Position numbers and translations under genes: made by a program
Notes under the pieces: model-generated
What the model saw: the letters and a program-made list of their open reading frames with translations, nothing else
The model's database searches: none
Told to the model about the DNA's origin: nothing
DNA from: a virus
Strand: one strand, 5' to 3'
Virus record (IMG/VR): IMGVR_UViG_3300033153_001173
Coordinates: 1 to 21,182 of that record
DNA length: 21,182 bases
Shown: in pieces, positions 1 to 6,215 of the stretch
Position numbering within the stretch: position 1 is the first letter of the stretch
Layout: each line of letters starts with the position of its first letter

Positions 1-34
1 GGAGTCGTCCCAATATAAAGGGGAGTGTGAACAC

Positions 35-88
35 ATGTTTCTAGAATACCGGAATAAGCCTTTTGTTCTGTTGTTGTTGTCTGTTTGA
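35..88 (+). CDS. Possible 17-aa leader peptide, or 3' end of an upstream gene
   Basis: ATG at 35 opens a 17-codon frame (MFLEYRNKPFVLLLLSV) with four consecutive leucine codons (CTG TTG TTG TTG) just before the stop. A purine stretch AAGGGGAG at 18-25 lies nine bases upstream and could be its ribosome site. The same frame is also open leftward to position 2, so this could equally be the last 28 codons of a gene that begins outside the window. Either way translation ends at 88, about 50 bases before the structured region. No homology is recognised. The position ahead of alternative hairpins resembles an attenuation leader, but that is inference. Confidence 0.25.
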   Translation: MFLEYRNKPFVLLLLSV

Positions 89-91
89 GTG

Positions 92-124
92 TTGTACGTA
101 TCTACTCTACCCGACTGTTATACG
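92..124 (+). promoter_or_regulatory. Candidate extended -10 promoter
   Basis: TG at 116-117 followed by T and TATACG (119-124) matches an extended -10 element in four of six hexamer positions. TTGTAC at 92-97 could be a -35 but the 21-bp spacing is long. Transcription would start near 131, just before the 5' arm of the inverted repeat at 137. This is weak sequence evidence only. Confidence 0.25.
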
Positions 125-152
125 TGTACTGCCCCTAAGTAGTCGGATTGGT

Positions 153-168
153 CCCCCCCTAGGGGGGG
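153..168. repeat. Perfect C7-TA-G7 palindrome
   Basis: CCCCCCCTAGGGGGGG is a 16-bp perfect palindrome. Flanking GGT (150-152) and ACC (171-173) extend the RNA hairpin across a two-base bulge. It is the most GC-rich, most stable element of the 5' structured region. Confidence 0.8.
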
Positions 169-252
169 TGACCCGACCCGACTCGCTAAGGTGGTCAGCG
201 AGCCTATGTTTTGGGGTTATCCTAGGGGTACCTTGGTTTACTCTAAAAAGCG

Positions 253-272
253 ATCCGACTGGCAATCCGACT
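253..272. repeat. Two direct ATCCGACT repeats, 12 bp apart, with an inverted copy at 141-148
   Basis: ATCCGACT occurs at 253-260 and 265-272. Its reverse complement AGTCGGAT is at 141-148. The shorter core CCGACT also occurs at 111-116 and 178-183. This gives five copies of the six-base core, counting both strands, in about 165 bp. They may be alternative RNA pairing partners or iteron-like protein-binding sites. Confidence 0.6.
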
Positions 273-282
273 ACTTTTTTTC
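263..282 (+). terminator. Possible intrinsic terminator formed by the 3' arm and T8
   Basis: The 3' arm of the long inverted repeat (263-276) is followed without a gap by T275-T282, the layout of a rho-independent terminator. The stem encloses a 112-base folded loop rather than a short loop, so termination efficiency is uncertain. If the 5' arm pairs with 251-261 instead, this arm is released. Confidence 0.35.
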
Positions 283-334
283 GGGAATATTTTTGGTGTG
301 GGTTGGTTGTAGGGTGTATATGATGGAGGTTTTG

Positions 335-529
335 ATGACAGATGAAGAGTTGATTGCGGAGTGGGATACGTTGACGTTGGAGCAGCAGAAGTTTATCAGT
401 TTGACTAGGGATTTGGATGGTCGGAGTACGATTCGGATTATGCGTGAGGATGGGATTCCTCCTCATGGTTGTTTGGAGATGGGTGCGCCGGGTTTGACGT
501 ATAAGCAGAGGAGGAGGCGGCGTGGGTGA
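335..529 (+). CDS. Small hypothetical protein (64 aa)
   Basis: The start is ATG at 335 because GGAGG at 325-329 lies five bases upstream. A longer in-frame start at 191 would run through the structured repeat region and gives implausible hydrophobic sequence. The protein begins MTDEELIAEWDTLTLEQQKF, is acidic and helical, and ends in an arginine-rich tail (QRRRRRG). No family is recognised. The DNA is extremely C-poor, with many TTG, GGT and GAT codons. The stop overlaps the next gene, suggesting coupling. The acidic front and basic tail would fit a small nucleic-acid or protein-binding factor, but nothing here identifies a function. Confidence 0.6.
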   Translation: MTDEELIAEWDTLTLEQQKFISLTRDLDGRSTIRIMREDGIPPHGCLEMGAPGLTYKQRRRRRG

Positions 530-695
530 GTATGAGGAGGAGAAGTTTAAGGTTTGGAGTTCGGAGCGGTGTGATGCTTGTAATGAGGATTTGGTTTCGC
601 CGTTGGAGTTGCAGGAGGGTTTGTGTTTTGCGGACTTGTTTGGGAATTTTGCGGTAGGGTTGGTGGAGAATGACAGCTACTCCGAGAACGCTTGA
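522..695 (+). CDS. Tiny cysteine-containing protein (57 aa, GTG start)
   Basis: GTG at 522 is preceded by AGGAGGAGG at 509-517, and the frame runs to TGA at 693-695. It overlaps the previous gene by eight bases and the next by 26. The product starts MGEYEEEKFKVWSSERCDAC and has C17-x2-C20 and a further C35, like half of a zinc ribbon with no clear fourth ligand. Base composition matches the preceding gene (about 40% G, 9% C on the coding strand). The ribosome site and shared composition support it, but the long overlap with the ATPase start and lack of a recognised family leave it uncertain. Confidence 0.45.
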   Translation: MGEYEEEKFKVWSSERCDACNEDLVSPLELQEGLCFADLFGNFAVGLVENDSYSENA

Positions 696-1770
696 TGTTT
701 CCCCGGAGGCGATCAAGGGTCGGGTACGTGCCGAGATACGTAAGGCTCATGGTGAGGCTACTCCTATCCTCTCTGGTGAGGGTGTGCCGGATGTTTGGAT
801 CATGGATGATTTGCAGTATAGGCCGAAGCCGAATTGGCTTATTGATCAGGTCGTGGAGGAGAAGGGGCTTACGATTTTCTTTGGACCTGATAAGGTTGGT
901 AAGACGGCAATGTTGTCCAGCTTCTTGTGGGCGTGGGCCGATGGGAAGGACCACTGGTTTGATCCGACATTTAAGATGTCAAATACCGTCGATAACGATG
1001 ACAGGAGAGTGCTCTATGTGTTACTCGAAGGCCAAGCAGCGTTTTATGAGAGGTATGACGCTTGGCGAACAGCTTATGCAGGAGACAATCGACTCGATAA
1101 CTTCTTCGTCATTGATGAGGGATTATCCCTTTTCGAGCCTCGTATGCGATGGGACTCTCCCGAAACATGGACGAACTCTGCGAAGGGGCTTTATCGAGCT
1201 GTGGAGGAGCTTAAGCCACAAATTCTCGTCATTGACACCCTCTCCCGAGCTACGGCTGGCATGGACGAGAACAGTCCTCAGATGGCGCAGGTCGTCGGGT
1301 TCCTCGATCAACTCAGAGACGAGTTCGGAGTTGCAAGTATCATTGTCCATCATGTGGCTCTTAGTGAGGGCAGCCGACCTAGAGGCCACAGTTCGCTCAA
1401 GGGTGCAGCATCCAGCTATGTCAGAGTGGAAGGTGAGCCAGATAAGAGTATGGGAAAGCTCGTTGTTGGACCTCATAGGAACGCTGCGTCCGAGAACGGC
1501 AACGGCTGGTACTTTGATAAGGTTACACGCAGAGCTAGCTTCATTATCGAGAGGACTGGAAAGGATGCTGTATCCCGCACACATAGTAAGAGCAAGCAGT
1601 TATACGACCTAGTGGTGAAGGACGGACCGTTCACTGTGGAGGAGGCGGCAGATTTCATTTACAAGGATAAGGGTAAAAGCAAGTTGGTGTACGGGCTGGT
1701 AACATCTAGCCCCGAGTTAGTCGTTAAGAATGGGATCGTCCTGTTCAGGGAAATACCAGAGGAGATATAA
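670..1770 (+). CDS. RepA-like (AAA_25) hexameric replicative ATPase/helicase
   Basis: The 366-aa product has the core of the RSF1010 RepA / AAA_25 family of RecA-fold ATPases. The Walker A motif GPDKVGKT is at residues 72-79. The strand YVLLEGQ at 116-122 carries the likely catalytic glutamate E120. Walker B is ILVIDT at 185-190 (D189). A histidine pair sits at 227-228 (IIVHH), and RPRGHSSLKGA around 236-246 is where the family has its conserved arginine/serine segment. The last ~60 residues look like a winged-helix domain. Such proteins hydrolyse ATP to unwind DNA at the fork or act as DnaB/RecA-like remodellers. GGAG at 665-668 precedes the ATG but is close to it. It sits just before the terminase, probably as the end of a replication module. 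A RecA-like recombination ATPase is the main alternative. The protein has no cysteine. Confidence 0.85.
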   Translation: MTATPRTLDVSPEAIKGRVRAEIRKAHGEATPILSGEGVPDVWIMDDLQYRPKPNWLIDQVVEEKGLTIFFGPDKVGKTAMLSSFLWAWADGKDHWFDPTFKMSNTVDNDDRRVLYVLLEGQAAFYERYDAWRTAYAGDNRLDNFFVIDEGLSLFEPRMRWDSPETWTNSAKGLYRAVEELKPQILVIDTLSRATAGMDENSPQMAQVVGFLDQLRDEFGVASIIVHHVALSEGSRPRGHSSLKGAASSYVRVEGEPDKSMGKLVVGPHRNAASENGNGWYFDKVTRRASFIIERTGKDAVSRTHSKSKQLYDLVVKDGPFTVEEAADFIYKDKGKSKLVYGLVTSSPELVVKNGIVLFREIPEEI

Positions 1771-1771
1771 G

Positions 1772-1996
1772 ATGCAGGTAATGTTGATGGGGGGGCCGCT
1801 GGATTCAGCGATTACGACCCTTCCTTTAGATCAGAAAGCTATCCGCTATACGATTGAGGGGTCTGAGAATGATCTTGTTCATGAGTATGTGTTGGATGGG
1901 GAGCCGGAGAACGATAGTGGTGTGAACATCGCAGCGTTCGTGTACCGTGGTATTGTGGAGTCGGCACCTACGTTGACGTTAGCGTGGACCGGCTAG
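1772..1996 (+). CDS. Small hypothetical protein (74 aa)
   Basis: ATG at 1772 is chosen because AGAGGAGAT (1758-1766) lies about six bases upstream; an earlier in-frame start at 1730 lies inside the ATPase. The product starts MQVMLMGGPLDSAITTLPLD and looks like a small beta-rich domain (IRYTIEGSE, HEYVLDGEPE, AAFVYRGIVES). A run of seven G at 1789-1795 encodes part of the MGG segment. It follows the ATPase stop by two bases, so the two are probably co-translated. No family is recognised. Confidence 0.6.
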   Translation: MQVMLMGGPLDSAITTLPLDQKAIRYTIEGSENDLVHEYVLDGEPENDSGVNIAAFVYRGIVESAPTLTLAWTG

Positions 1997-2190
1997 TGGC
2001 TATTTCAGAGGATTTGAGAGCTGAGATTGCTGCCCATGAGCGGACTAAGCAGGCTAATGAGGGGTTGTTGAAGATGATGAGTGAGGTTGTGAGTCAGTGT
2101 GGTGTTGAGGACGTTCTAGCCCTTGACGACTACACTCTGTCTTTCAAGGACAACACTCTGAGTGTGGAGACTACCCCCAAAGAGGACTGA
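1984..2190 (+). CDS. Small helical hypothetical protein (68 aa)
   Basis: The frame begins at GTG 1984 or at GTG 1996, which overlaps the previous stop as TAGTG; neither has a strong ribosome site, so the start is uncertain. Residues 9-40 (EDLRAEIAAHERTKQANEGL and following) look like a coiled coil. The C-terminal third is short and acidic, with one cysteine. Its stop overlaps the terminase start as TGATG. The position just before the large terminase is where a small terminase often lies, but the protein is short and shows no DNA-binding motif, so I do not call it one. Confidence 0.5.
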   Translation: MDRLVAISEDLRAEIAAHERTKQANEGLLKMMSEVVSQCGVEDVLALDDYTLSFKDNTLSVETTPKED

Positions 2191-4043
2191 TGACTGATAA
2201 GAAGTGGGTGCCCGAGAACTCCGAGCTTGAGCAAGTGTTCTTGCCGAAGCCGAAGGGGAAGAAGGGCACCCCCTCATACAAGGCTTGGGCGATGGAGAAC
2301 TTCCTTCTGTTGCTCAAGCATGGCTATAACTACTCCCAAGCTGCTGAGCGGCTTGGGTATAGCTATAGGTGGTGGGCGAAACTGCAGAAAGAGGATGAGG
2401 TTTGGGCTGCGGAGGCTCGGAAGATCACCTCTGGCGAGTACACGATCCACGATTTCCCTGATTTGAGCCACATGAACTTTGAGGAGTTTGTGGCTACCTA
2501 CGCAGACTTCCGGTTTGTGCGACATCAGTTGGATATGGCTGACGCTTTGGAAGACCCGATGGCTAAGCTGGTGCTCATTTTGGGTCACCCTGAGTCTGGT
2601 AAGTCCACTGTCGTCAACCTGTGGTACGTCCTGTTCAGGATTGCTACTAACCCTGACGTTCGTATTGCTCTTGTGACTAAGAATGGGTCGAAGGCTCAGG
2701 ACTTGCTCACTCGTGTGAAGCGGTATCTGACTGAGGAGCACCTGTACGACGATGCGAAGCGTAACCTGATCCACGACTTTGGTGGGTTCAAGCCTTTGCA
2801 CGGTGATATGGAGTGGTCTCAGGACCAGATATTCATTCGCCAGCGTAAGTCTGGTGAGCGTGACCCTACCATTCAGGCGTTGGGTATTGGCAAGCAGATT
2901 TACGGTGCTCGTTTGGACTACCTGTTCTTGGATGATGCTCTGGTTCAGGACAACCAGACCTCGGAACTGACTCGGGAACGTATTGACAACTGGTTTGACT
3001 CGGAGGCACGGTCTCGTGCCCAGCGTGGTCAGGTGGTTGTGTCGGGTACTAGGCTGCTGCCGCAGGACTTGTATGGCATGTGGCGTAAGGCGTGGGTGAA
3101 CCACCCGTTGTATCGTGAGGTTATCATCCCCGCCATCCTCAACGAGTACACGGAGGACGAGGTTCCGTCGTGGCCCGAGTATTGGGAGTTGGATGGGGCG
3201 AACATTGTTGAAGAAATCAAGCATAAGGATGGGACAATCGAAGAGGTTGTTACCGGATACCAGATGGGCTTGCGGGACATCCGCTCTTCCATCGTTGTCA
3301 AAGCACCGAACCGTTGGAAGTTGGTGTACCAGCAGGAGGATGTGGAAGAGAATGAAGCGATTTTCAGGCAAGCACATGTGGACGCAGCTCTTGAGCTGGG
3401 AGCTACGAGAAAGCTTGGGCAAGTCTTCCCTCATGAACGCCTTGTTCTTGGCGTGGACCCCGCTACCACGGGACGAGCCGCCTCTGTCTTACTCGCTGTT
3501 GATCCAACCACGCAGGTACGGACCGTCGTTGACCTATATGTTGGGTCGGGTCTCGGTGCCGTTGGAGTTAGAGAAAGTTTGCTCTACCAGTTCTGGGAGA
3601 AGTATAAGCAGTTAGGTCATTCCATTGATGTGACCGTCATAGAAACCAACTTCGTGAAGACCCTTCTGGGCGACGAAGTGCTGATGACTAGAGCAGACGC
3701 AGCGGGCACACAGATTGTAGATCACCACACCACAGGCCGAGGCAAACGAGGTAACAAGTGGGACGAGGAGTATGGCATAGCTGCTATGGCTCCGCTCTTC
3801 GGCGGTGGGCTTATGGCCTTCGCCAACGCCGGACCCGACGACCGTGCCCGACTTGAACCCCTGATCGACGACCTACTGGTTTTCCCGTGGTCGAAGGTAC
3901 AGGATGCTGTCATCGGCCTGTGGGTGGCGAACACTGAGGCCACCAACGCTACTAGGGTCAGACTAGACCAGCAGTCAGTCATGCATCGCCGGGGCGTTCC
4001 TCGTGTGATCCGCAACAGGGGCGGCTATAATCGTTCACTATGA
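2190..4043 (+). CDS. terL: Terminase large subunit
   Basis: This 617-aa protein is the packaging motor and nuclease that translocates DNA into the prohead through the portal. The ATPase domain has Walker A GHPESGKST at residues 132-140, Walker B YLFLDDA at 244-250 with the catalytic acidic pair D248/D249, and a coupling motif VVVSGTRLL at 282-290. The RNase H-like nuclease has its three acidic positions at D423 (GVDPATTG), E485 (VIETN) and D572 (QDAVIGLW). Residues 40-70 (NYSQAAERLGYSYRWWAKLQ) look like a helix-turn-helix ahead of the motor. GAGGA lies upstream of the ATG, which overlaps the previous stop as TGATG. The end overlaps the portal start as ATGA. The motif set is complete and the gene is intact. 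Confidence 0.97.
   Translation: MTDKKWVPENSELEQVFLPKPKGKKGTPSYKAWAMENFLLLLKHGYNYSQAAERLGYSYRWWAKLQKEDEVWAAEARKITSGEYTIHDFPDLSHMNFEEFVATYADFRFVRHQLDMADALEDPMAKLVLILGHPESGKSTVVNLWYVLFRIATNPDVRIALVTKNGSKAQDLLTRVKRYLTEEHLYDDAKRNLIHDFGGFKPLHGDMEWSQDQIFIRQRKSGERDPTIQALGIGKQIYGARLDYLFLDDALVQDNQTSELTRERIDNWFDSEARSRAQRGQVVVSGTRLLPQDLYGMWRKAWVNHPLYREVIIPAILNEYTEDEVPSWPEYWELDGANIVEEIKHKDGTIEEVVTGYQMGLRDIRSSIVVKAPNRWKLVYQQEDVEENEAIFRQAHVDAALELGATRKLGQVFPHERLVLGVDPATTGRAASVLLAVDPTTQVRTVVDLYVGSGLGAVGVRESLLYQFWEKYKQLGHSIDVTVIETNFVKTLLGDEVLMTRADAAGTQIVDHHTTGRGKRGNKWDEEYGIAAMAPLFGGGLMAFANAGPDDRARLEPLIDDLLVFPWSKVQDAVIGLWVANTEATNATRVRLDQQSVMHRRGVPRVIRNRGGYNRSL
4020..4031 (+). promoter_or_regulatory. Perfect TATAAT just before the portal gene
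   Basis: TATAAT occupies 4026-4031. GTGTGA at 4003-4008 is at 17-bp spacing but matches TTGACA in only three positions. Transcription would start at about 4038, giving an almost leaderless portal mRNA. It lies in the coding end of terL, so chance is a fair alternative. Confidence 0.2.
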
Positions 4044-5839
4044 GTTCTGAACTTGGGCCAAAGTCGGTAAACTCCGCAACAACTAACATCTACACTGCGC
4101 TCACGAACCTTCGGGATCGTAGAGATTGGCTTGTTCGCAGCCACGCTGCTCACAAGGCTAGGGTGGAAACCGTTACCAATGTGGTGACGGGCAACTGGTT
4201 TGTGGAGTGGCCCGACCTATCACAATCATCCGAAGCACCTACGGTAGCCAACATTGTTGAGCTGGGTGTAGATCACTGGGCATCTATAGGCGGGGCAATG
4301 CTCCCGTCTATTCGTGTGCCAGTCAACAAGACCGCCGACCGGCGTGGGGAGAAGTCTGCTGTTCGCAAACGTGAGCGGCGTGTCCGTGAGCTTTGGGAGT
4401 CCGGCAATGCCTCCGAGCTTGGTGCCCTTTGGTGGGGCGACTACGCTGGCACTGGTGCCGCATACATGGGTGTGTGGACCAACTTCGAGGAATCAGACAC
4501 AGCGAAACGTAACCCGTATCTGATGCGTTTCGATCCCCGTCACTGCTATGTGACGAAGGACAGCAGAGGCAACGTAACCGAACTGTTGGTTGCCCGCAAG
4601 ATCACTAAGGCCGAACTGCAGAATGAGTACCCAGAGTACAAGCAGATATTTGGCAAGTCAGGCGAGGACGAAATTGAGGAGTGGTTCTGGTACATGCCGG
4701 ATCGTGTCCAGCACATCCTTGTGGATGTGGGCACGGAAGGCGCTAAAGCCAACCGCAACGTAGTACTCGTGGACGAGGAATGGGACTTGGGCTTCGTGCC
4801 CGCATGGGAGGTTGTACGACCAACCTTCGACGGCAAACGCCGTGGCGTGTTCGACCAGTCTATTCACATTCTGAGAACCATGCAGCGTCTGATGCTCATG
4901 ACCATTCAGAGCACGGAAGAGAATGCCTTCCCGGCAATCTCTACCTTCGATGCTGTTAACCCAGAGGACTTCGGGCCGGGTGCTGTCATTCAGATGCGCT
5001 CGTCCGAAGGTCGTATCGAGAGGCTTGGCCCAGCCAACCACTTCGATGTCAAAGATTTGGTGGCTCGTCTAGCTGACGATGCCACAAAGCAAGCGGTCTA
5101 TCCGCAGCAGCTGTCGGGTAGCCCCGGCGCTTCCATCGTGTCCGCCCGAGGCATCAACGCCTCGATGGGTGCTTTGGACGCTAGGCTCGCCCTAGCGCAC
5201 AAACAGTTTGAGGTTGGTTTCGGCAAGGTATCAGGTTTCCTGCTTGCCTTCGACGAGACCTTCTGTGATGGTGACAAGACCATCGTGGGTGATGAACGGG
5301 ACACTTCGGACTCCGAGCCGTACCGTCCGTCGAAGCATGTGAAGGGCGCTTGGGTAGTCAACTGTACTTACGGTTTGGGTGCTGGCTCCGATCCTGCTAA
5401 CATAGAGATGCGCTTGAACATGAACTTGAGCAACGGGCTGATCAGCCGGGCAACCGCCCGAGCGCAGCTGCCATTCTTAGAAGACCCAGAAGAAGAACCA
5501 ATCAAGCAGCTCAGAGAAGCATTCCAAGATGCTGTCATATCTGGGATCATGGCTGCCTCCGGGCAGGGTGATCCTACGATGGCGTTGGAAGCTCTCAAGC
5601 TCCTGAACACTGACGACAAGAGTTTGGATGAAATCATGGAGAAGCTTGGTAAAGTGATGGCACCACCTGATCAGCAGGGTGCACCGGGCGGAGACCCGGC
5701 AGCCGCTGCAGTTCAGGGAGCCGAGTCACTAGCCAGAGGGGGCATTCCCGGATCAGCTGATCAGGCACCTCCCGCACAAGGAATGGGACTCCCCCAAATG
5801 GGACAACTATTAGGACAAGATTCAAGGCAGGTAAGTTAG
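4040..5839 (+). CDS. Portal protein
   Basis: The 599-aa product fits a phage portal, the dodecameric ring at the head vertex through which DNA enters and leaves. It follows terL with an ATGA overlap, the classical terminase-portal order. Residues 120-175 contain a helix-to-strand unit (SELGALWWGDYAGTGAAYMG, then MRFDPRHCYVTKD), and 195-260 give a mixed wing-like region. A long helical segment at 268-295 (FDQSIHILRTMQRLMLMTIQ) and the region 340-400 fit the stem and clip. The tail after residue 540 is Gly/Pro/Gln/Ala-rich and probably disordered. It has three cysteines, unlike the four genes that follow. Identity rests on fold-like pattern, size and position rather than a single diagnostic motif. 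Confidence 0.88.
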   Translation: MSSELGPKSVNSATTNIYTALTNLRDRRDWLVRSHAAHKARVETVTNVVTGNWFVEWPDLSQSSEAPTVANIVELGVDHWASIGGAMLPSIRVPVNKTADRRGEKSAVRKRERRVRELWESGNASELGALWWGDYAGTGAAYMGVWTNFEESDTAKRNPYLMRFDPRHCYVTKDSRGNVTELLVARKITKAELQNEYPEYKQIFGKSGEDEIEEWFWYMPDRVQHILVDVGTEGAKANRNVVLVDEEWDLGFVPAWEVVRPTFDGKRRGVFDQSIHILRTMQRLMLMTIQSTEENAFPAISTFDAVNPEDFGPGAVIQMRSSEGRIERLGPANHFDVKDLVARLADDATKQAVYPQQLSGSPGASIVSARGINASMGALDARLALAHKQFEVGFGKVSGFLLAFDETFCDGDKTIVGDERDTSDSEPYRPSKHVKGAWVVNCTYGLGAGSDPANIEMRLNMNLSNGLISRATARAQLPFLEDPEEEPIKQLREAFQDAVISGIMAASGQGDPTMALEALKLLNTDDKSLDEIMEKLGKVMAPPDQQGAPGGDPAAAAVQGAESLARGGIPGSADQAPPAQGMGLPQMGQLLGQDSRQVS

Positions 5840-5840
5840 C

Positions 5841-6215
5841 ATGGCTGCAACAGCTACAGATTTAGCGGGAGCAATCGCTCCCGGATCAACAGAGTATGGT
5901 GACCGGCAAGCACTGGAAGGCGGCCTGTCGGCTGCTGTTCCGGGGTCCACAGGCGGCGGCGGAGGCGGGACACCCCCTCCTGCCGCTTTGCCTGATGCCA
6001 GCAATCCACTAGGTGCCCTCCTTGGAGGGGATGTGGGTGGAGACAATCTGCCAGTTACGGACGGGCTTTCTGTGGGAGCAGGAGCTGGTACTGCCGATGA
6101 TGGTATGGGATCAGAGCGAGCACGTTGGACAGCCCTTTGGCAGCAGGCTCAGTCGCCCCAGCTAAAGAGATTAGCGAGGGCTAAACTTCGTCATCTAGCT
6201 AAGCAGGGACTCTAA
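5841..6215 (+). CDS. Gly/Ala/Pro-rich small protein with a basic C-terminal helix (124 aa)
   Basis: It starts one base after the portal stop (TAGCATG) and overlaps the giant gene as TAATG. Residues 1-90 are low-complexity Gly/Ala/Pro/Asp, including a run of six glycines, and are probably disordered. Residues 95-124 (RARWTALWQQAQSPQLKRLA onward) form a basic amphipathic helix. No family is recognised and there is no cysteine. The position between portal and giant virion protein suggests a virion linker or internal protein, and the basic helix could bind DNA, membrane or the giant protein. This is inference. Confidence 0.75.
   Translation: MAATATDLAGAIAPGSTEYGDRQALEGGLSAAVPGSTGGGGGGTPPPAALPDASNPLGALLGGDVGGDNLPVTDGLSVGAGAGTADDGMGSERARWTALWQQAQSPQLKRLARAKLRHLAKQGL

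Larger units (their letters stand above)
131..282 (+). ncRNA. Candidate structured RNA closed by a 14-bp stem and ending in a U-tract
   Basis: AAGTAGTCGGATTG at 137-150 is the exact reverse complement of CAATCCGACTACTT at 263-276, and the 3' arm runs straight into eight T (275-282). Inside the closing stem are three more hairpins. The first pairs GGT and a C-run at 150-158 with a G-run and ACC at 163-173. The second is CTCGCT/AGCGAG (182-187/197-202, nine-base loop). The third is CCTAGG-GGTA-CCTTGG (221-236, one T-T mismatch). The 5' arm also has a near-perfect second partner at 251-261 (nine Watson-Crick pairs plus two G-U) and a six-base partner at 178-183. No convincing coding frame crosses the element. 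It could be a small phage RNA, an attenuator ahead of the 335-2190 genes, or a DNA site such as an origin. No known RNA family is recognised. Confidence 0.45.

Noticed and set aside
137-276. tRNA or tmRNA gene in the 5' structured region
   Set aside because: No T-loop (GGTTCGAATCC-like) sequence, no acceptor of proper length and no CCA-like end.
294-322. TTGGTG-17-TATATG promoter-like pair before the 64-aa gene
   Set aside because: The predicted start would fall inside the ribosome site, leaving no usable leader.
63-323. Frame starting TTG at 63 (Cys-rich start)
   Set aside because: It crosses the palindrome and the inverted repeat, has no ribosome site, and has an implausible composition.
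191-334. N-terminal extension of the 64-aa protein
   Set aside because: The strong GGAGG at 325-329 selects ATG 335; the extension would encode part of the structured element.
107-466. Long minus-strand frames across 100-960
   Set aside because: They mirror the G-rich coding strand (shadow frames) and lack ribosome sites. The same applies to the other minus-strand frames in the window.
692-1612. Second 306-aa frame overlapping the ATPase
   Set aside because: Shadow frame of the ATPase, Arg/Ser/Leu-rich with no domain.
1984-2190. 68-aa protein as small terminase
   Set aside because: Too short and without a visible DNA-binding motif; only its position would support it.
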